Source: Mumia xiangluensis (GTDB lineage Bacteria; Actinomycetota; Actinomycetes; Propionibacteriales; Nocardioidaceae). From it: a stretch of 64,000 nucleotides of DNA. Below are positions 51,417-59,720 of the stretch, piece after piece (position 1 is the stretch's first letter; every line of letters starts with the position of its first letter). A program made the position numbers and the translations under genes. The notes below the pieces were generated by a model that did not search any database, was not told where the DNA came from, and saw only the letters and a program-made list of their open reading frames with translations. The DNA lies in NCBI RefSeq assembly GCF_010994095.1, contig NZ_WJYO01000001.1, forward strand, positions 682,001 through 746,000. The letters run 5' to 3'.

Positions 51417-52255
51417 GCGTCGCCGCCCTTGCCCCGCTTCGCCTTCTGGATCTCCGCGTACACGTGGGTCCGCAGCTCGGTGAACCGCGGCAGCGAGCGA
51501 GTCGTCAGCTGGTCGCGGTCGGCCGGCAGGTCGATCGTGAGGTCCTCCTGGATGACCGTCGGCGAGTTCGACAGGATCAGCACCCGCTCGCCGAGGTAGA
51601 CGGACTCGTCGATGTCGTGGGTGATGAACAGGACGGTGACGCCGAGCTCCTTCCACACCCGGCGGATCAGGTCCTCGAGGTCGGCGCGGGTCTGCGCGTC
51701 GACCGCGGCGAACGGCTCGTCCATGAGCAGGACCTCGGGCTTGTACGCGACGGCGCGCGCGATCGCGACGCGCTGCTGCATGCCGCCCGAGAGCTGCCAC
51801 GGGTACGACGACTCCGCGTGCTCGAGACCCACGGCGTGCAGCGCCTCCGAGACCGCCTTCTGACGCTCAGCCTTCGGCATGCCCGCGTTCTTCAGCGGCA
51901 GCTCGACGTTCTGACGCACGGTCAGCCAGGCGAACAGGCTGCGGCCGTACTCCTGGAACACGACGGCCATCTTCTTCGGCGGCCCGGTGACGACGGCGCC
52001 GTCGAGCGTCACGGTGCCCGCCGTCGGGTCGAGGAGCCCCGCGATGCAGCGCAGCAGGGTCGTCTTGCCGCAGCCCGAGGGCCCGACGAGGCAGACCAGC
52101 TCACCCTGGCGGAGCTCGAAGGTCAGGTCGCGGACGGCCTCGACGTCTCCGGTGTCGGACGAGTAGATCTTCTGCAGCCCTTGGACCGACAGTGCGACCG
52201 GGGAGTGGACGTCCTCGCGGGGTCCGGTCTCGATCGTGGCGCTGTCACCTGCCAT
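51413..52255 (-). CDS. NitT/TauT-type ABC transporter ATP-binding protein
   Basis: 280 residues. Walker A LVGPSGCGKTTLLRCIAGLL, VVFQEYGRSLFAWLTVRQNV (Q-loop), the signature LSGGMQQRVAIARAVAYKPE, Walker B VLLMDEPFAAVD and switch His in FITHDIDES are complete. Family: SsuB/TauB/NrtD. The C-terminal tail (DRDQLTTRSLPRFTELRTHV) is typical of this class. It powers import with the two permeases and binding protein encoded upstream. Confidence 0.92.
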   Translation of the reverse strand: MAGDSATIETGPREDVHSPVALSVQGLQKIYSSDTGDVEAVRDLTFELRQGELVCLVGPSGCGKTTLLRCIAGLLDPTAGTVTLDGAVVTGPPKKMAVVFQEYGRSLFAWLTVRQNVELPLKNAGMPKAERQKAVSEALHAVGLEHAESSYPWQLSGGMQQRVAIARAVAYKPEVLLMDEPFAAVDAQTRADLEDLIRRVWKELGVTVLFITHDIDESVYLGERVLILSNSPTVIQEDLTIDLPADRDQLTTRSLPRFTELRTHVYAEIQKAKRGKGGDA

Positions 52256-53018
52256 GCTGCACCTCCTTCTGGCCGTAGTACCAATGCAGGATCTTGCGCT
52301 CGCAGACCTGGAAGACGATCGACACGGCGACGCCGATCAGGCCGAGGAGCACGATGCCGCTCCACATCTCGGTGACGGCGAACGACCGCTGGAACAGCAC
52401 GATCGTGAAGCCGAGACCGGACGAGGACGCGAACATCTCCGAGATGACCATGAGGATCAACCCGATGGACAGGGCCTGGCGCACCCCGGCGGCGATCTGC
52501 GGCGCAGCGCTGGGGAGGACCAGGGTTCGGAGCCGCTGCCAGCGCGACAACCCGTACGTCCTGGCGGTGTCGACCAGGACGGGATCGACGGCGCGGACGC
52601 CCTCGATGGTGTTGAGGAGGACCGGCCAGATGGCGCCGAAGACGATCACGGCGATCTTCATCCGGTCGTTGATCCCGATGAGCACCATCAGGATCGGGAC
52701 GAGCACCGGCGGCGGGATCGCGCGGAAGAACTCGAGCATCGGCTCCAGCAGCGAGCGCAGCCAACGCACCGAGCCGATGCAGACGCCGGCGGCGATGCCG
52801 AGCACGATGGCGAGCAGCGTGCCGGCCGCGAACCGGGCGACGCTCGGCATGACGTCCTCGCGGAAGCGTTCACCGAACCACGTGTCGACGAAGGTCGTCG
52901 CGAGCTCGCCGGGCTTCGGGACGTAGAAGTTGGTCGAGTCGATCGTGAGGACCCACCACAGCAGGATCAGCAGGGCGGGCAGCGTCACGGCGTACGCGAT
53001 GCTCTTGAGGACCTTCAC
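52245..53018 (-). CDS. NitT/TauT-type ABC transporter permease
   Basis: 257 residues with about six membrane segments. The ATPase-contact (EAA-like) loop is VLVDTARTYGLSRWQRLRTL VLP region, with GVRQALSIGLILMVISEMFA after it. Subfamily SsuC/TauC. GTG 53018 overlaps the preceding permease stop (GTGA), and its own end overlaps the ATPase start by 11 nt. It pairs with the longer permease in the importer. Confidence 0.9.
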   Translation of the reverse strand: MKVLKSIAYAVTLPALLILLWWVLTIDSTNFYVPKPGELATTFVDTWFGERFREDVMPSVARFAAGTLLAIVLGIAAGVCIGSVRWLRSLLEPMLEFFRAIPPPVLVPILMVLIGINDRMKIAVIVFGAIWPVLLNTIEGVRAVDPVLVDTARTYGLSRWQRLRTLVLPSAAPQIAAGVRQALSIGLILMVISEMFASSSGLGFTIVLFQRSFAVTEMWSGIVLLGLIGVAVSIVFQVCERKILHWYYGQKEVQHGR

Positions 53019-53857
53019 AGCGCCTCCCTCCGGACAGAGACGTGCCAGTGCAGAGCGCGACGCTCGACGACACGGGCGACGAGGTTGACGACGACGCCGA
53101 TGAGGCCGGCCACGACGACCAGGGCATACATCTGCGGCACCGCACCGCCGGAGTTCGCGAGCGCGATCTCGGTGCCGATGCCGCCGCCGCCGATCACGAG
53201 CTCGCCGGTGACGGTGAGGATGAGCGCGACCGCGGCACCGAGCCGCAGGCCCGTCATGACGTACGGCAGAGCCGTCGGCCAGGTGAGGTGGCGGATCCGC
53301 GCCAGTGCGCCGAGCCCGAAGCTGCGGGCGGTGTCGGAGGCGACCGGGTCGACGTCACCGACGCCGTACAGGACCTGGATCAGGACCTGCCAGAACGCGG
53401 CGTACACGACGAGGAGGAGCGTCGACTGCATCGAGGTCCCGTAGAGCAGCACCGCGAGCGGGATCAGAGCCACCGACGGGATGGGCCGCAGGAACTCGAT
53501 CGTCGAGTGGGTCGCCCGGCGCAGGAAGCGGCTCGGGCCGATGACGAGGCCGACGACAACAGCGGCGCTCGCGGCGATCGCGAGACCGATGGCCCACGTG
53601 CGCACCGTACGGCCGAGCGCCGCCCAGAACTCGCTGGTGCCGGCGAGCTCGGCGATCTCGCGAAGTACGGCCGACGCCGCGGGGAGGTACTCCGCCTCGA
53701 CGAGCCCGGAGCGTACGACGAGCTCCCACGTCGCGAGGAACCCCACGATCCCGAGCACGCCGAGGACCCACGAGGGAAGCGGGGCGCCCCGCCCGTGAGC
53801 GCGACGCGGGGGCGACGTCGGGCTCACGGGCGAGGACGTACTGGCAGCAGCGGTCAT
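53015..53857 (-). CDS. NitT/TauT-type ABC transporter permease
   Basis: 280 residues, about six membrane segments after a 25-residue Ser/Pro-rich cytoplasmic start. The EAA-like loop is PVASDTARSFGLGALARIRH, followed by LPYVMTGLRLGAAVALILTV. Two different permeases in one operon suggest a heterodimeric channel. ATG 53857 overlaps the binding-protein stop (ATGA). Confidence 0.9.
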   Translation of the reverse strand: MTAAASTSSPVSPTSPPRRAHGRGAPLPSWVLGVLGIVGFLATWELVVRSGLVEAEYLPAASAVLREIAELAGTSEFWAALGRTVRTWAIGLAIAASAAVVVGLVIGPSRFLRRATHSTIEFLRPIPSVALIPLAVLLYGTSMQSTLLLVVYAAFWQVLIQVLYGVGDVDPVASDTARSFGLGALARIRHLTWPTALPYVMTGLRLGAAVALILTVTGELVIGGGGIGTEIALANSGGAVPQMYALVVVAGLIGVVVNLVARVVERRALHWHVSVRREAL

Positions 53858-54807
53858 GGAAGCAGCGCGTCCAGGTCCGGCTCGTCGTCGAGGGTTCCGT
53901 ACTCGACGGCGGCGGCACCGAGCTGCTCCATGGACGCCCGGTCGAAGTCCTCGCGGAAGACCGGGAGCACCATCTTGGCGCGGGTGGGCTCGTCGATCTT
54001 GGTGTAGGTGCCGACGATGTCGCGGACCTCCTGGTCGTTCTCACCGGCATACTCGAGCGACTTGTTCATCGCGCGCGTGAAGCGCTCGACGAGGTTCTCG
54101 TTCTCCGCGATGTACTGCTTGGTGGTGAAGTAGCCGGCGATGTCGAGCTTGGGCGACATGTCGAGGTAGTTGAACGTGACCACCCGTGCGCCGTCGGCGA
54201 GAGCCGCGGACATGAAGGGCTCGAGCACCCAGATCGCGTCGACCTGCTTCTTCGCAAGGGCGGCGGGCGCATCCGGGAAGGGCACCTCCACGAACTCCAC
54301 GTCCTCGGGGTCGCCACCGTCCTGCTCGATGGCGGCGCGGATCGTGGTGTCGCCGATGTTCTTGAGGTTGTTCACCGAGACGGTCTTGCCCGCGAGGTCG
54401 GCCGGCGACTGGATCGGGGAGTCCCCCGGCACGAGCACGGCGCCGAAGTCGGGCTCGACACCTGCCGAGGAGGTCCCGTTCGTCACGAACTGCAGCGGGA
54501 GGCCCTGGCCTGCGCCGACCATCAGCGACACGGTGTTGCCGAACGCGAAGTCGAAGTCGCCGCTGACGACGCCCGGCACCGCAGCCGCGCCACCCGTGGT
54601 CGTGACGATCTCGAGGTTGATGTCTTCTTCCTCGAAGAACCCCTTCTCCTTGCCGAGCCAGATCGGCGCGGTGTCGACGATCGGGATGACACCGACCTTG
54701 ACGTCGTCGGGTCCGCCGTCGGAGCTGTCGTCGTCACCGCCACCGCCGCAGGCGGCCAGCAGGGTGATCGCGGCTGCCGCTGCGGCAACCTTCATGATCC
54801 GGCTCAT
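53854..54807 (-). CDS. NMT1/TauA-like ABC substrate-binding lipoprotein
   Basis: 317 residues. The lipoprotein signal (MSRIMKVAAAAAAITLLAAC, lipobox LAAC) is followed by a Gly/Asp linker and an NMT1-type binding fold: KVGVIPIVDTAPIWLGKEKG, GDFDFAFGNTVSLMVGAGQG, KTVSVNNLKNIGDTTIRAAI. Such proteins bind sulfonates, nitrate, thiamine precursors or aromatic acids. Here the neighbours, an aldehyde dehydrogenase and a benzoylformate-decarboxylase-like enzyme, make an aromatic carboxylate likely. AAGGAGA precedes ATG 54807. Confidence 0.9.
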   Translation of the reverse strand: MSRIMKVAAAAAAITLLAACGGGGDDDSSDGGPDDVKVGVIPIVDTAPIWLGKEKGFFEEEDINLEIVTTTGGAAAVPGVVSGDFDFAFGNTVSLMVGAGQGLPLQFVTNGTSSAGVEPDFGAVLVPGDSPIQSPADLAGKTVSVNNLKNIGDTTIRAAIEQDGGDPEDVEFVEVPFPDAPAALAKKQVDAIWVLEPFMSAALADGARVVTFNYLDMSPKLDIAGYFTTKQYIAENENLVERFTRAMNKSLEYAGENDQEVRDIVGTYTKIDEPTRAKMVLPVFREDFDRASMEQLGAAAVEYGTLDDEPDLDALLP

Positions 54808-54834
54808 GGATGTCTTCTCCTTGTCGGGGGGTGC

Positions 54835-56295
54835 TCAGAAGGGGTACGTCGGGGGCTCGCTGCGCAGCGTCACCCAACGGGTCTCGGTGAAGGCCTCGAT
54901 GTTGGCCTCTGCGCCGCCGTGGCGAGATCCGGTGCCGGACGCGCCGAGCCCGCCGAACGGTGCGTTCGCCTCGTCGTTCACGGTCTGGTCGTTGACGTGC
55001 ACGATGCCCGTGGGGATGTGGCCGGCGAGCTCGAGGCCGCGCATCGCGTCGCGGGTGACGATGCCGAGCGACAACCCGTAGTCTCCGCTCGAGGCGAGCT
55101 TGACGGCCTCGTCGAGGGTCGAGAAGCTCGCCACGGACGCGACCGGCCCGAACACCTCCTCGGCGAACGCCGGCGCGTCGATCGGGGAGTCCGCGAGCAC
55201 GGTCGGGCGGTAGAACAGCCCGTCGTACGACCCGCCCGCGACCAGGCGCGCACCTGCCTCCTGGCTCGCGGTGACGAGTCCGTGGATCTTGTCGCGCTGG
55301 CCCTCGTCGATGATCGGGCCGAGGGCGACCTGCTCGGTCGCGGGGTTGCCGACCGGGAGGTGGTCGGCCTTGGCGGCGAGCTTCTCGACGTACGCGTCGT
55401 ACAGGCTCTCGTGGACGAGGTGGCGTCCGACGGTCATGCAGATCTGGCCCTGGTGGAAGAAGGCACCCCACGCCGCGAGGTTGACGGCCTGGTCGACGTC
55501 GGCGTCCTCGAGGACGACCAGCGCGGAGTTGCCGCCGAGCTCGAGGTGCGCGCGCTTGAGGTGACGGCCGGCGGCCTCGCCGACCTTGCGGCCTGCCGCT
55601 GTGGAGCCGGTGAACGCGATGACCCGGATGCTGGGGTCGGAGGCGAACGCCTCACCGACGTCGGCCCCACCCGGGAGCACCTGGAGAACGCCGGCGGGGA
55701 GCCCGGCCTCCTCGAAGATCCGGGCCATCGTGACGCCGCCGGTGACGGCGGTGCGGGGATCCGGCTTGAGGATGACGGCGTTGCCGAGGGCGAGTGCGGG
55801 CGCCACCGCGCGGATGCCGAGGATGAGCGGCACGTTGAACGGCGAGATCACCGCGACGACGCCGGCCGGGACGCGCTGGGCCAGGGACAGCCGGGGCTCG
55901 GCGCTGGCGAGGACCTGGCCGTGGGGGTGCGACGGGAGTGCCGCCGCCTCGTAGCACTCCTGGGCCGCGACGCTCTGGGCGAACCCGGCCATGCCGGGGA
56001 CCGCGCCGACCTCACGGACGTTCCAGTCCATGACCTCCTCGGCGTGGGTGTTCCACAGGTCGCCGGCCCGGCGCAGGACCGCCGCGCGCTCGGTGTGCGG
56101 GAGTGCGGCCCAGGCGCGCTGGGCCTCCGTCGCCACCTGACCTGCCTGCCTGACGTCGGCGGGCTCGGCGCGCCCGATGCGCCCGAGCTCGTCGCCGGTC
56201 GCCGGCTCCACGACGGGGTACGTCTGGCCCCCGGACGGGGCGACCCACTCGCCGCCGAGATAGATCCGCTCGTTCCAGACCGATGCTTCGAGCAT
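54835..56295 (-). CDS. Aldehyde dehydrogenase, benzaldehyde/hydroxybenzaldehyde type
   Basis: 486 residues. FTGSTAAGRKVGEAAG (NAD region), the base in HLELGGNSALVVLEDADVDQ and the nucleophile in FFHQGQICMTVGRHLVHESL are intact; the QICM motif with the short HQGQ start resembles benzaldehyde and vanillin dehydrogenases. It would oxidise the aldehyde made by the ThDP decarboxylase to the acid. ATG 56295 follows AGGAGGG. First gene of the six-gene operon, divergent from the PcaR-like gene, with the PcaR-type operator between them. Confidence 0.9.
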   Translation of the reverse strand: MLEASVWNERIYLGGEWVAPSGGQTYPVVEPATGDELGRIGRAEPADVRQAGQVATEAQRAWAALPHTERAAVLRRAGDLWNTHAEEVMDWNVREVGAVPGMAGFAQSVAAQECYEAAALPSHPHGQVLASAEPRLSLAQRVPAGVVAVISPFNVPLILGIRAVAPALALGNAVILKPDPRTAVTGGVTMARIFEEAGLPAGVLQVLPGGADVGEAFASDPSIRVIAFTGSTAAGRKVGEAAGRHLKRAHLELGGNSALVVLEDADVDQAVNLAAWGAFFHQGQICMTVGRHLVHESLYDAYVEKLAAKADHLPVGNPATEQVALGPIIDEGQRDKIHGLVTASQEAGARLVAGGSYDGLFYRPTVLADSPIDAPAFAEEVFGPVASVASFSTLDEAVKLASSGDYGLSLGIVTRDAMRGLELAGHIPTGIVHVNDQTVNDEANAPFGGLGASGTGSRHGGAEANIEAFTETRWVTLRSEPPTYPF

Positions 56296-56322
56296 GGAGC
56301 TGGGCCCTCCTGCGATGCTAGG

Positions 56323-56345
56323 CTGAAGCGTTCGCGATGCGAACG
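56323..56345. promoter_or_regulatory. PcaR-type operator before the aldehyde dehydrogenase gene
   Basis: CGTTCGC-GAT-GCGAACG (56329-56345), with CTGAAG (56323-56328) at its left, that is CTTCAG on the minus strand. Half-sites and flank are the same as before pcaF (46977-46999); only the central three bases differ. Confidence 0.8.
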
Positions 56346-56453
56346 TGTGTGCAGTAGCCGAACCTACTATGGCCCAGGTCACAGGTCAACGCGGGGCCGT
56401 GGGCACGGGCGAACTGACAAATGACAGCCACGATGACGGATAGGGTGCGAGAC

Positions 56454-57239
56454 GTGACGATTCCCCCGGACGGCCGACCGATGGAGTCCGTCCAGTCCCT
56501 CCAGCGCGGACTCGCGGTGATCCGCGCCTTCGACGCCGAGCACCCGCGGATGACGCTGGCCGAGGTCGCCCGCCAGACCGGGCTGACCCGCGCGACGGCC
56601 CGCCGGTTCCTCCACACGCTCGTCACGCTCGGCTACACCGCCACCGACGGCCGCGAGTTCTGGCTGTGCCCACGCGTGCTCGAGCTCGGCTACGCCTATC
56701 TCTCGGCCAGCTCGCTCCCCGAGATCGCGACGCCCCACCTCAAGAGCCTCACGGACAAGGCCCGTGAGTCCTCGTCGGTGTCGGTCCTCGACGGCCTGGA
56801 CATCGTGTACGTCGCCCGTGTCCCGACGCGTCGCATCATGACCGTGGCGATCAGCGTCGGCACACGCTTCCCCGCGTACGTGACCTCGATGGGCCGGGTG
56901 CTGCTCGCCGGGCTGCCCGACGCCGATCGCGAGTCGCTCTTCGAGCAGATGTCGTTCGACCGCCTGACCCCGCACACCGTCACCTCGGTGGGTGCGCTCC
57001 GTCGCGAGGTCGACCTGGTCCGCGACCAGGGGTGGGCGCTGGTCGACCAGGAGCTCGAGATCGGCCTTCGCTCGATGGCCGCACCCGTCCGCGACCCGCG
57101 CGGGCAGACCATCGCCGCCGCGAACATCTCGATGAGCGCGACCCAGGGCAGCGCCGAGGAGGCCCGCGAGACGCTGCTGCCGCTCCTGCTCGACACCGCC
57201 GCTCAGATCGAGCGCGACCTCCGCGTCACCGGCGTCTGA
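56454..57239 (+). CDS. pcaR: PcaR-like IclR family regulator
   Basis: 261 residues. MESVQSLQRGLAVIRAFDAE, ARQTGLTRATARRFLHTLVT and LGYAYLSASSLPEIATPHLK are close to PcaR, as are SVSVLDGLDIVYVARVPTRR and RFPAYVTSMGRVLLAGLPDA. PcaR controls pcaIJ, pcaF and other pca genes in response to 3-oxoadipate in Pseudomonas. GTG 56454 is seven bases after TAGGGT (56441-56446), a leaderless layout; ATG 56421 is a longer alternative. It is divergent from the aldehyde dehydrogenase, with the operator between. Confidence 0.88.
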   Translation: MTIPPDGRPMESVQSLQRGLAVIRAFDAEHPRMTLAEVARQTGLTRATARRFLHTLVTLGYTATDGREFWLCPRVLELGYAYLSASSLPEIATPHLKSLTDKARESSSVSVLDGLDIVYVARVPTRRIMTVAISVGTRFPAYVTSMGRVLLAGLPDADRESLFEQMSFDRLTPHTVTSVGALRREVDLVRDQGWALVDQELEIGLRSMAAPVRDPRGQTIAAANISMSATQGSAEEARETLLPLLLDTAAQIERDLRVTGV

Positions 57240-57242
57240 ACG

Positions 57243-59720
57243 GTGGGGTCGCTGTCAGGACGCCGAGCGCGCGCTCACGCCTGGCTGCTTACGGCTGCGG
57301 CCCTCACCAGCGCAGCCACGGCGTTCGTGCTGTGCGGCCTCGCCACCACGGCGGGTGAGCACGCCGATGCGGAGGTCTCCCGTGGTCTGGGGGCGTCGCC
57401 CGCACGCGAGGCTGCGCTGAGGATCTCGGCGACGACGCAGCTCGACGACGAGGTCGCCGAGGCCGAGGAGCTCTCGGCGGAGGCCGAGGCACTGGGATTG
57501 CTGGTCACCCGGAGCGTCCGTGCCGAGGGCGGTCGGTACCTGACCGCCTCCTATCCCGCGCTGCGTGAGCTGGCGACGCTGTCCACCGGGCGGTGGGGCG
57601 ACGGAGACGGCGAGGCGACCATGCCCGACGCAGCCGCGCGGCGGCTCGGGGTGTCCGCCGGCGACCGCCTCGCGATCGGTACGACGGTGGTCACCGTCGC
57701 GGGGACGTGGCACGCGGACGACCCTGCGGACCCGCGTTGGTTCGGCGACCCGGCGATCACCTCCGGCGCGGAGGCTGGTGCCGTAGGGCCGGTGGTCGTC
57801 ACGGAGCGCACGCTGGCCGGGGTCTCCGACCGCCGGACCTCGTCGTGGACCGTCACGACTCCCCCGCACGCGGGCCGGACCCAGCTCTCCGCCTGGACCA
57901 CCGAGGTCCCAGCCCTGGTGGCCGCGGCCGAGGACGGCACCGTCGACGTGGACGGCGGGCTAGGGCGACGGGTGGCGAGCGTGGCGCGCGCCGACGCGTC
58001 GGTCACGGCGACCAGCGCCGTGTGTCTCGTCCTGGTCGCAGCCATCGGGGCGCTGGCGTCGTGGTTCGTCGTCGGGGCGCTGCGACAGGCCCGGAGCCGG
58101 GAGTCTGCGGTTCTGCGCGCACGTGGAGGTTCGCGCCTCCAGCTCCTCCGCTGGCACGGCGTCGATGCGCTCGCCGCGGGAGCCGTCGGCCTGCTGGTGG
58201 GGGTCGTCGCCTCCACGGCGGCGGCAGGCCGACCCGGATGGACGTCCGTCGTGACGGCCGCGGTCATCACCGGCGCTGTCTCGCTCGCTCGGGCGTGGCC
58301 TCCGGCATCCCCGTCCACGACACCTCGATCCTCCGGGACTCGCACCGCTCCCGCGACCGTGGGAGGCGCCGTGCTCGTCGCCGCGGCTGCCCTCGCTGCG
58401 TTGCGCGTCGCCTGGGCGTCCGACGTCGTCGTCGTCGACTCTACGGGCCGGGTGGCGACCGACGTGGTCGGCGTCCTCGCCCCTGCCCTCGTGCTCGTGG
58501 CGACTGGCCTGGTGCTCGTCGCGCTCGCTCGTCCGCTGCTCGGCGCCGCCGCACGGCTGGCGGCGCGCGCGAGCGACCGGCTCGCCCTCGTCCTCAGTCT
58601 CCGGCTCGCTGGGCGGAGGGCGCGCACGCAGGCCGCGATGAGCGTCCTGGTCGCGCTGGTGACGGGCTGCGTCCTCACCTCGGCGACAGCCGACGCCTCT
58701 AGCGACGCTCTGGTCGCCCGCACACGTGCCATGGCCGTGGGCGCTGACGTCCGGGTGGGCTTCGACGTCCCTCCCCTCCTCGACCGCCAGAACCCTGCGA
58801 TCGACCCGACGCCGTACGGAGCGCTCCCCGGCGTCACGTCCGTCCGCACTGCCGTCGAGGCGGCGGTCCGGGTGGCTGACGTGCCGACGACGCTGCTCGC
58901 CGTCTCGTCCCCGCTCGAGGCCGGGGGTGACGCAGCACCCGCGGCGGCGGCGGGGGGCGCGGTGCGGATCGCTGTGACGACGCGTCTGGCCCGCACCCTC
59001 GACCTCGAGCCCGGCGACCAGGTCGAGGTCCTCGTCCAGGCCGCTGCCGCACGGTTCCCCGGCGCAGTCAGCCGTGTGTCCGACAGCCTGCCGGGACTGA
59101 GCGGTGACAGCGGGATGGTTGCCGACCAGCAAGACGTGGAGGCGGCGCTCTCCGAGCGCGACGTCCAGCTCGCGCCGAACACCGTGCTGCTCGGCTCCAG
59201 CGATCCGACGACGACGGCGGGCGCGGTCCCGGCAGTGGTGCAGCGGCCGTACTCCGTGACGGCGGCCACGGCTCCCGCGCCGGTCTCGGAGACCCGGTGG
59301 CAGGAACCGTGGCGCTGGGTGGCGCTCGCGGCGGTGCTGGTGGGCTCCCTGGGACTCGCAGCCGTCGTGGTGGGCGGCGCCCGCAGAAGCCGCCGCGAGG
59401 CCGCCGTGCTGCGAGCGTTGGGTGCCACCAGTGCCGAGCGGTTGCGTGCGTTGCTCGGCGAGGCCGGGTTCGCGGTGGTGCTGGGCGCGATCGCCGGCCT
59501 GGTCGGGTCCGCCGCGGTGATGGTCACCGTGATCCCCTCGCTCGCCCACGCTCTCGTCGCCCGCGGCGCACCTGACGTGGGTCTCACGCTCACGGTCGAT
59601 GGATCGACGCTGGCCTGGTCCGTGGTCTGCCTCGCCATGGCCGCGGTGGGGATCGGAGCCGGCTCCGCCCAGGTCCTGCGATCGCGTCCGCTCCAAGCCC
59701 TCAGCGAGGAGGACCGATGA
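57243..59720 (+). CDS. FtsX-like ABC transporter permease (first)
   Basis: 825 residues. A membrane segment near the N-terminus, an extracellular MacB-like region, two further membrane blocks (TSAVCLVLVAAIGALASWFV; WVALAAVLVGSLGLAAVVVG) and FtsX cores around RSRESAVLRARGGSRLQLLR and RSRREAAVLRALGATSAERL. It is a large, duplicated-FtsX permease of the lipoprotein or antimicrobial-peptide type. GTG 57243 lies 3 nt after the pcaR stop; the four-gene group may therefore be read together with pcaR, but its role in aromatic metabolism is not suggested by sequence. Confidence 0.85.
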   Translation: MGSLSGRRARAHAWLLTAAALTSAATAFVLCGLATTAGEHADAEVSRGLGASPAREAALRISATTQLDDEVAEAEELSAEAEALGLLVTRSVRAEGGRYLTASYPALRELATLSTGRWGDGDGEATMPDAAARRLGVSAGDRLAIGTTVVTVAGTWHADDPADPRWFGDPAITSGAEAGAVGPVVVTERTLAGVSDRRTSSWTVTTPPHAGRTQLSAWTTEVPALVAAAEDGTVDVDGGLGRRVASVARADASVTATSAVCLVLVAAIGALASWFVVGALRQARSRESAVLRARGGSRLQLLRWHGVDALAAGAVGLLVGVVASTAAAGRPGWTSVVTAAVITGAVSLARAWPPASPSTTPRSSGTRTAPATVGGAVLVAAAALAALRVAWASDVVVVDSTGRVATDVVGVLAPALVLVATGLVLVALARPLLGAAARLAARASDRLALVLSLRLAGRRARTQAAMSVLVALVTGCVLTSATADASSDALVARTRAMAVGADVRVGFDVPPLLDRQNPAIDPTPYGALPGVTSVRTAVEAAVRVADVPTTLLAVSSPLEAGGDAAPAAAAGGAVRIAVTTRLARTLDLEPGDQVEVLVQAAAARFPGAVSRVSDSLPGLSGDSGMVADQQDVEAALSERDVQLAPNTVLLGSSDPTTTAGAVPAVVQRPYSVTAATAPAPVSETRWQEPWRWVALAAVLVGSLGLAAVVVGGARRSRREAAVLRALGATSAERLRALLGEAGFAVVLGAIAGLVGSAAVMVTVIPSLAHALVARGAPDVGLTLTVDGSTLAWSVVCLAMAAVGIGAGSAQVLRSRPLQALSEEDR

